31,985 bases of DNA. Origin: an uncultured Eubacteriales bacterium (GTDB lineage Bacteria > Bacillota > Clostridia > Oscillospirales > Acutalibacteraceae). Shown here one piece after another: positions 29,430-31,985 of the stretch; position 1 is the first letter of the stretch, and each line of letters opens with the position of its first letter. Location: assembly GCA_934525065.1 (NCBI GenBank), contig CAKSYX010000023.1:1-31985 (forward strand). Reading direction: 5' to 3'. Position numbers and translations under genes: made by a program. The notes below the pieces were generated by a model. The model searched no databases, was not told the origin of the DNA, and saw only the letters and a program-made list of their open reading frames with translations.

Positions 29430-30005
29430 ATGAATAAACCCGTTTTGATTGAAACATCTGCCCGCCACGTTCACGTTTCGCGCCGTGTTCTCGATATTCT
29501 TTTTGGCGAGGGCTATGAGCTCACCGTTAAGAAGAACCTTTCTCAGCCCGGTCAGTTCGCTTGCGAAGAGCGCGTTCAGGTCATCGGCCCGAAGAGCAGC
29601 TTTCCCGCTGTTTCAATTCTCGGCCCTGTCAGACCGGAAACTCAGGTTGAGCTTTCTGCCGGTGATGCGCGTTCAATCGGCGTAAAGGCTCCGATCCGCG
29701 AATCGGGTGACCTTGAAGGCAGTGCAGGCTGCAGGCTTGTCGGCCCCAAGGGCGAGGTTGAGATCAAGGACGGCGTAATTATTGCAAAGCGCCATATTCA
29801 CATGACCCCGGAGGATGCCGAAAAATACGGCCTTGAGGACAAGCAGGTCGTTTCGGTCAAGGTTGACACCGCAGAGCGTTCACTCATTTTCGGTGACGTT
29901 GTTGTCAGAGTCAGCCCGAAGTATGCGCTCGCAATGCACATCGACACCGATGAATCCAATGCAGCAGGCTGCACTTCCGGCCTTATGGGCGACATCCTCG
30001 CGTAA
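29430..30005 (+). CDS. pduL: PduL-type phosphate acyltransferase
   Basis: This 191-residue enzyme moves an acyl group between CoA and phosphate (acetyl- or propanoyl-CoA to the acyl phosphate). It shows the duplicated PduL fold: ARHVHVS (zinc His) near 11-17, GPVRPETQVELS near 65-76 with the conserved Arg, and IIAKRHIHMTPEDAE near 117-131 with more zinc His. It lacks an N-terminal microcompartment-targeting helix, and no shell protein genes are nearby. It is therefore probably a cytoplasmic phosphotransacetylase serving the acetyl-CoA made by PFOR. AGGAGG precedes the ATG. It is monocistronic. Confidence 0.9.
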   Translation: MNKPVLIETSARHVHVSRRVLDILFGEGYELTVKKNLSQPGQFACEERVQVIGPKSSFPAVSILGPVRPETQVELSAGDARSIGVKAPIRESGDLEGSAGCRLVGPKGEVEIKDGVIIAKRHIHMTPEDAEKYGLEDKQVVSVKVDTAERSLIFGDVVVRVSPKYALAMHIDTDESNAAGCTSGLMGDILA

Positions 30006-30023
30006 ATTTTGCAATAAAAGCTG

Positions 30024-30063
30024 CAGTCCGCGCCGTTTTGTGAACAGTACGGACTGTTTTTTT
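30024..30063 (+). terminator. Intrinsic terminator of pduL
   Basis: CAGTCCG (30024-30030) pairs with CGGACTG (30050-30056), followed by seven T. Confidence 0.9.
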
Positions 30064-30149
30064 ATATCTTCTTGAGCCGAAAGATTTTACGAAAGCAAAG
30101 GGAGATTATTACTAAATAATGAATTGTTCATAATTTTGTAACAAGTATG

Positions 30150-30155
30150 TTGACA
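30150..30155 (+). promoter_or_regulatory. -35-like TTGACA upstream of the LCAT-like gene
   Basis: An exact TTGACA lies 47 bases before the ATG at 30202. The best -10 (TAACTG at 30171-30176) sits at only 15 bp, so promoter assignment is uncertain. Confidence 0.3.
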
Positions 30156-30201
30156 TAACATGATAAAGTGTAACTGAACAGTGAAACAGGAGGCGTATTC
30201 T

Positions 30202-31881
30202 ATGAAAAAACTTTTGTGTGTTCTGCTTTCTTTTGTTTTGATTTTCGGCATGACGGTTCCTTCGCTTGCCGCGATCAATATGTTTGAAACAAGAAGTCAG
30301 ATTCCCGTTGTTTTCATCTCGGGCGACGGCAACACAATTTATGACAAGGACGAAAAGCCGCTTTCAAAGCTTTCAAACTTTTTCGGCAACAACGGCGGCA
30401 CGACCGAGGGCGAGGACGAAGGAGACAACAACGAAAAGCTCAAAAACGTTCTTTCGTCCGTTATGAACGTATATAAAGAATACCTTTTTGAAGGTATGCT
30501 GAACGACAACTGGGAGCCGTTCTATGCCGCGCTCCAGAAAGAGGTTTCCGAGGCTTTCGGAGACATTCTTCTTGACGACAACGGCGAAGCGACAAACGGA
30601 ACGCACATCAGTCAGTGGCACCAGAATCAGGTCAAGTATTCAATGACACATGACCGCAAGGGGGACAAGGGCTTTTACGACCGCGGAGATTATTTCTTTT
30701 GGTATGACTGGCGGCTTGACCCGATGGAAAACGCCAAGGGGCTGAATGAGTTCATCAAGGCTGTCAAGAATGTTACCGGAAGCGAAAAGGTCTCGGTAAT
30801 CTGCCGCTGTCTTGGCACAAACGTTTTCTGTGCATATCTTGAACAGTTCGGCTCGGACGACCTTTACGGAGTGGGATTTGACGGCGCGGTCTGCATGGGA
30901 GCTGAGTCTATCAGCGAAGCACTCAGCGGAAAATTCAAGGTTGACGCTGTTGCAATCGAGCGTGCGCTGAAGGACGGAAACTATTACGGAGTTTTTGACA
31001 TTGACCCGTTTGTAATTTCCTGCATTGACCTTGCGCAGAAGAGTGGAATCATTGACGGCTATGTCGGCTTTAAGAAAGCCACGGTTTATGCAAAGCTCGT
31101 TGAAGGTGTAACGAGTGCGCTCGCTCTTGCAAGCATCTCTTACCCCTGCTACTGGGCGTGCGTGAAGCCCTCTGATTTTGATACCGCCGTCAAGTACGTT
31201 TTCGGTGAAGAGGGCAGCGAAAAATATGTGAAGTATGCCGGTCTTATCGAAAAAATCACGACCTACAACGAGAGGGTCAAAAAGAACATTCCGCAGCTCA
31301 TAAAGTCTCTTCCGGAGAACGGCGTAAAAGTCGGTGTAATTGCAAAATACGGCACACAGATGATTCCGACCTGCGAATCTGCAACTCAGGTTGCTGACTC
31401 ATATGTTTCGCTGACAAGTTCTTCCTTCGGAGCAACGACCGGAACCGTTTATAAGCCCCTTTCTCAGGAATACATTGACGCACAGCAGGAAAAGGGCCTT
31501 GGAAAATATATTTCCCCGGACAAACAGGTTGACGCTTCAACTTGCCTTCTGCCGGATAACACCTGGTTCGTCAAGGGCGTGAAGCATTCGGACTGGACAT
31601 ATGCCGAAGATATGCTGCTTATGACAGTCGTCACAAGCGACAGGCAGCTCACCGTTGACGATTTTGCGGAAAGTCAGTTCATGGTCAAGCACCCGACTGA
31701 TTGGTGGGCAATGACGGCCATGACGGAGGATAATTGCAAAACCGAAGCTTGGGAGACGGACGAAAAAATGGGTAACCCCGACTCCGGAGCAGGAAAGCTG
31801 TTCGCGTTCCTGCGTTCGCTGTTTGACTGGTTCAAAGAGCTTGTCAGGGTACTTAAAAACAAATTCAATCCCGGAGAATGA
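30202..31881 (+). CDS. Secreted LCAT-like alpha/beta hydrolase with Cys nucleophile elbow and amphipathic tail
   Basis: This 559-residue protein starts at the ATG after AGGAGG (30188-30193); an in-frame GTG at 30181 lies upstream of that site. The signal peptide covers about 1-24. FFWYDWRLDP (165-174) is the 'YDWRxxP' phrase of LCAT/lipase-like hydrolases. At the nucleophile elbow, where GxSxG is expected, the sequence is ICRCLGTN (200-207), giving Cys203 in the Ser place and Cys201 for the first Gly. GVKHSDWTY supplies a likely catalytic His (about 462). An acidic Gly-rich insert follows the first strand (about 64-78). The end (LFAFLRSLFDWFKELVRVL) is an amphipathic helix. Such enzymes hydrolyse or transfer acyl groups of lipids; substrate unknown. 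Confidence 0.75.
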   Translation: MKKLLCVLLSFVLIFGMTVPSLAAINMFETRSQIPVVFISGDGNTIYDKDEKPLSKLSNFFGNNGGTTEGEDEGDNNEKLKNVLSSVMNVYKEYLFEGMLNDNWEPFYAALQKEVSEAFGDILLDDNGEATNGTHISQWHQNQVKYSMTHDRKGDKGFYDRGDYFFWYDWRLDPMENAKGLNEFIKAVKNVTGSEKVSVICRCLGTNVFCAYLEQFGSDDLYGVGFDGAVCMGAESISEALSGKFKVDAVAIERALKDGNYYGVFDIDPFVISCIDLAQKSGIIDGYVGFKKATVYAKLVEGVTSALALASISYPCYWACVKPSDFDTAVKYVFGEEGSEKYVKYAGLIEKITTYNERVKKNIPQLIKSLPENGVKVGVIAKYGTQMIPTCESATQVADSYVSLTSSSFGATTGTVYKPLSQEYIDAQQEKGLGKYISPDKQVDASTCLLPDNTWFVKGVKHSDWTYAEDMLLMTVVTSDRQLTVDDFAESQFMVKHPTDWWAMTAMTEDNCKTEAWETDEKMGNPDSGAGKLFAFLRSLFDWFKELVRVLKNKFNPGE

Positions 31882-31985
31882 TTCTCTGCGCGATTCGGGG
31901 GCTGTCGCATTTAGATGCAGAAAGCGTTTTCATGGCTGAAGATAGTCCGGCTCAATATGGTTTTTTAAGGCAAATTTCCGCCGAT
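31882..31985. other. Right-edge non-coding tail
   Basis: A small stem GCAT-TTAG-ATGC (about 31908-31919) follows the hydrolase gene, with no T tract. No gene start is visible before the window ends. Confidence 0.4.

Noticed and set aside
1..31985. CRISPR array, insertion sequence or rRNA
   Set aside because: No regularly spaced direct repeats, transposase or rRNA sequence were seen; the only mobile-element gene is the recombinase tail at 1-219.

Overview
The window looks like chromosomal DNA of an anaerobic, Gram-positive Clostridia-type bacterium; an Oscillospiraceae/Ruminococcaceae-like gut lineage is my best guess. The reasons are a large single-chain pyruvate:ferredoxin oxidoreductase, a PduL-type phosphotransacylase, strong GGAGG ribosome binding sites with several GTG/TTG starts, sigma-A promoters with 16-18 bp spacers, a lipoprotein and Sec signal peptides of Gram-positive type, and short monocistronic units closed by intrinsic terminators. 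The assignment is inference; no ribosomal RNA is present.

Layout. 1-219 is the C-terminal tail of a large serine recombinase, so the left edge of the window is probably the edge of an integrated mobile element. 283-2103 is a lipid-related operon (YhhN lysoplasmalogenase-like protein and diacylglycerol kinase-like protein). 2147-3806 holds a cytidine-deaminase-like gene, a four-helix membrane protein and a flavodoxin-like protein. 3850-4582 is an Hsp20 gene with a long structured leader containing an 11-codon ORF. 4617-6330 is AT-rich and gene-poor: a 67-residue membrane protein, a long intergenic stretch with two striking palindromes, a NUDIX hydrolase and tRNA-Leu(GAG). 6390-8158 carries an iron-sulfur-type flavoprotein and a secreted GH18-like protein. 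8234-9760 is a monocistronic AT-rich gene for a PD-(D/E)XK nuclease joined to what looks like an EVE/PUA-type domain, a candidate defence protein. 9774-13510 is pyruvate:ferredoxin oxidoreductase. 13579-13763 is an uncoding stretch rich in hairpins.

13766-16748 (minus strand) is a compact zinc-uptake operon, zur-znuC-znuBA, in which permease and substrate-binding protein are one polypeptide. A 13-bp palindrome lies on the operon's predicted transcription start. 16805-18016 is a secreted PI-PLC-like protein. 18134-27650 is a long same-strand run: lipoprotein, mannonate dehydratase (UxuA), thymidine kinase, an ABC ATPase with a 1171-residue FtsX-type permease, 2-keto-3-deoxygluconate kinase, a class II aldolase and an IolC-like kinase. 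This mixes uronate and inositol catabolism with an exporter or envelope machine. 27704-27950 is a complete transcription unit encoding only a 35-residue amphipathic peptide. 27961-29257 (minus strand) holds a two-helix membrane protein and a family-4 uracil-DNA glycosylase. 29371-30063 is PduL. 30202-31881 is a secreted LCAT-like alpha/beta hydrolase with a cysteine at the nucleophile elbow.

How the parts fit. PFOR makes acetyl-CoA and PduL can turn it into acetyl phosphate for ATP. UxuA and KdgK feed hexuronates to KDPG. IolC and the class II aldolase resemble the lower inositol pathway. The most novel-looking items are the EVE-like/PD-(D/E)XK protein, the stand-alone amphipathic peptide whose composition resembles the C-terminal tails of two secreted proteins nearby, the ZnuB-ZnuA fusion, the Hsp20 leader, and the structured 13579-13763 region.
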